Of a stretch of 64,000 nt of DNA, positions 62,920-64,000 are shown in pieces. Source of the stretch: Atrina japonica (taxonomy: Eukaryota; Mollusca; Bivalvia; Pterioida; Pinnidae); contig BROG01000082.1 in the NCBI GenBank assembly GCA_030159075.1, positions 581,001 to 645,000 of the forward strand, given 5' to 3'. A program made the translations under genes and the position numbers. Below the pieces are notes generated by a model. It worked only from the letters and a program-made list of their open reading frames with translations, was not told the DNA's origin and searched no databases. How positions within the stretch are numbered: position 1 is the first letter of the stretch; every line of letters starts with the position of its first letter.

Positions 62920-63290
62920 TAACCACTAAGTCGTTGCCACTGCTGGTAAACTGTTTGAGTCCCCGAGGATATACATAAACCAAGTACCTGATATTTCGGT
63001 ACCAGACGATTTGTCTTATAAAGACTTGTTTCACTCATTTAAATTTTAAACTTCTTAAAAGCTAAGCTATTCATTTTCACAGATGGGTACTCTTAAGCGA
63101 ATTTGGCAACACATTAAGATTTATTATTTGTCCTTGTATGATACCACTTTTTATTCGGACAAATACGTTTTTTTTTAAATTCCAGCGCAATTGATGAAGT
63201 CTTATTGACAGATATTTTCCTCTTGAGCATTTGCTTGACCTCTTTTGTAAAACTAGAACTTTGGTGTTGGTAATGATATTTATTCCATAT
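62920..63290 (+). mobile_element. Hammerhead-motif repeat family, longest copy, core mutated
   Basis: Blocks in order: GTTGCCACTGCTGGTAAACT, GAGGATATACATAAACCAAG, AAAAGCTAAGCTATTCATTT, GATGGGTACTCTTAAGC, TTGTATGATACCACTTTTTA, TTGATGAAGTCTTATTGACA (63191-63210, core C3 changed to T), and ACTTTGGTGTTGGTAATG. It shows the upstream extent of the family (at least 350 bp). Confidence 0.6.
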
Positions 63291-64000
63291 ATTGAGAAAT
63301 AATATTTTAAGAATATATTTCAGATATGTGGACACAGTCTACCTATATTTAAACATTGTGAAAGTTGACTGACCCTTTTTCGATGTTCATCTCGCAGAGA
63401 ACAACATGCTATACTTTCAGATTGTCATCTTCATTATAAGGCCTTTACAATTGGCAATTGAATGTGTCGCAAACTGAATAAACAGTAAGCCTTTGAATTA
63501 AATCCTCTGAAAAGAAAATTAATTGAATTAAATTGTGATTGCCAATGTAAAAGCATACGATAATTTAATTCTAAAAATAATAACTGGTTGACATAACTGA
63601 GTTTGTATGTTATTTAAATCAATCAAGTCGGTGTCATATATTACATGATTTTATATCAGGTAACAGGACATCCGAATATCCAGATATAATACAGCGAGGA
63701 AGGAGTTTAATAGAAAATGCAAATATCTCGATCTTTGGGCGATTTGTAATGACGTCATGCTCAAAGCAGATTCATTTCCTATGTGATTTGGACCTTTGTA
63801 CTTTAAATATACAAATGCTTTATGTCAGGTATTCATTGAATTTTACCTGAAATTGAACATTTCTCACGTGCAAAACTGATCATTTCTGTCTAATAAATGA
63901 AATTTTGTTGTCTAATATATGGGATAAATAATTTGGTCATTAAATGTATGGATACAACCTCTACACGTAAGTTGGATAACTAAATAAAGACTAAATGAGG
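63291..64000. other. Stretch with no recognised gene
   Basis: AT-rich to the window end. Nothing recognised. Confidence 0.4.

Overview
The window looks like genomic DNA of a marine mollusc, most likely a bivalve. It is AT-rich and has one intron-rich animal-type cytochrome P450 gene. Around the gene lie tRNA-headed SINEs with tails of the kind common in mollusc genomes, many decayed reverse-transcriptase copies and abundant microsatellites. The species call is an inference from repeat style and the P450 clan, not from a marker gene.

Layout. 1-2317: a reverse-transcriptase (RT) remnant joined to a 29-copy satellite of about 52 bp. 3735-6604: more RT remnants, a 1.6-kb element with terminal inverted repeats (4641-6237) and two SINEs. 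8-18 kb: decayed repeats, hairpins, microsatellites and one RT copy nested in another. 18953-20465: two adjoining satellites (38 bp and 41 bp). 22570-23740: a further RT copy. 26.0-27.4 kb: compound microsatellites. 28218-38226: the P450 gene, + strand. 38.7-64 kb: SINEs, RT remnants on both strands, a small repeat family with a hammerhead-ribozyme-like core, MITEs and microsatellites.

The P450 is the only convincing protein gene. Thirteen exons with GT-AG junctions join in frame to 520 codons plus stop, with every P450 landmark (membrane anchor, proline hinge, WxxxR, AGxETT, ExxR, PERF, heme-Cys loop). It is CYP3-clan-like. Its introns hold most repeat types of the region: a SINE and a MITE within 30 bp of either side of exon 7, a large inverted-repeat MITE, a 53-bp tandem array and a hammerhead-like motif.

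The most interesting non-genic signal is a dispersed family (at least seven copies) with a type I hammerhead-like core, in a window that also carries many Penelope-type RT remnants. This is the combination expected of Penelope-like elements or of non-autonomous 'retrozymes' that use their machinery. RT family assignment and ribozyme activity are inferences. Most long open frames outside the P450 are microsatellite or transposon artefacts.
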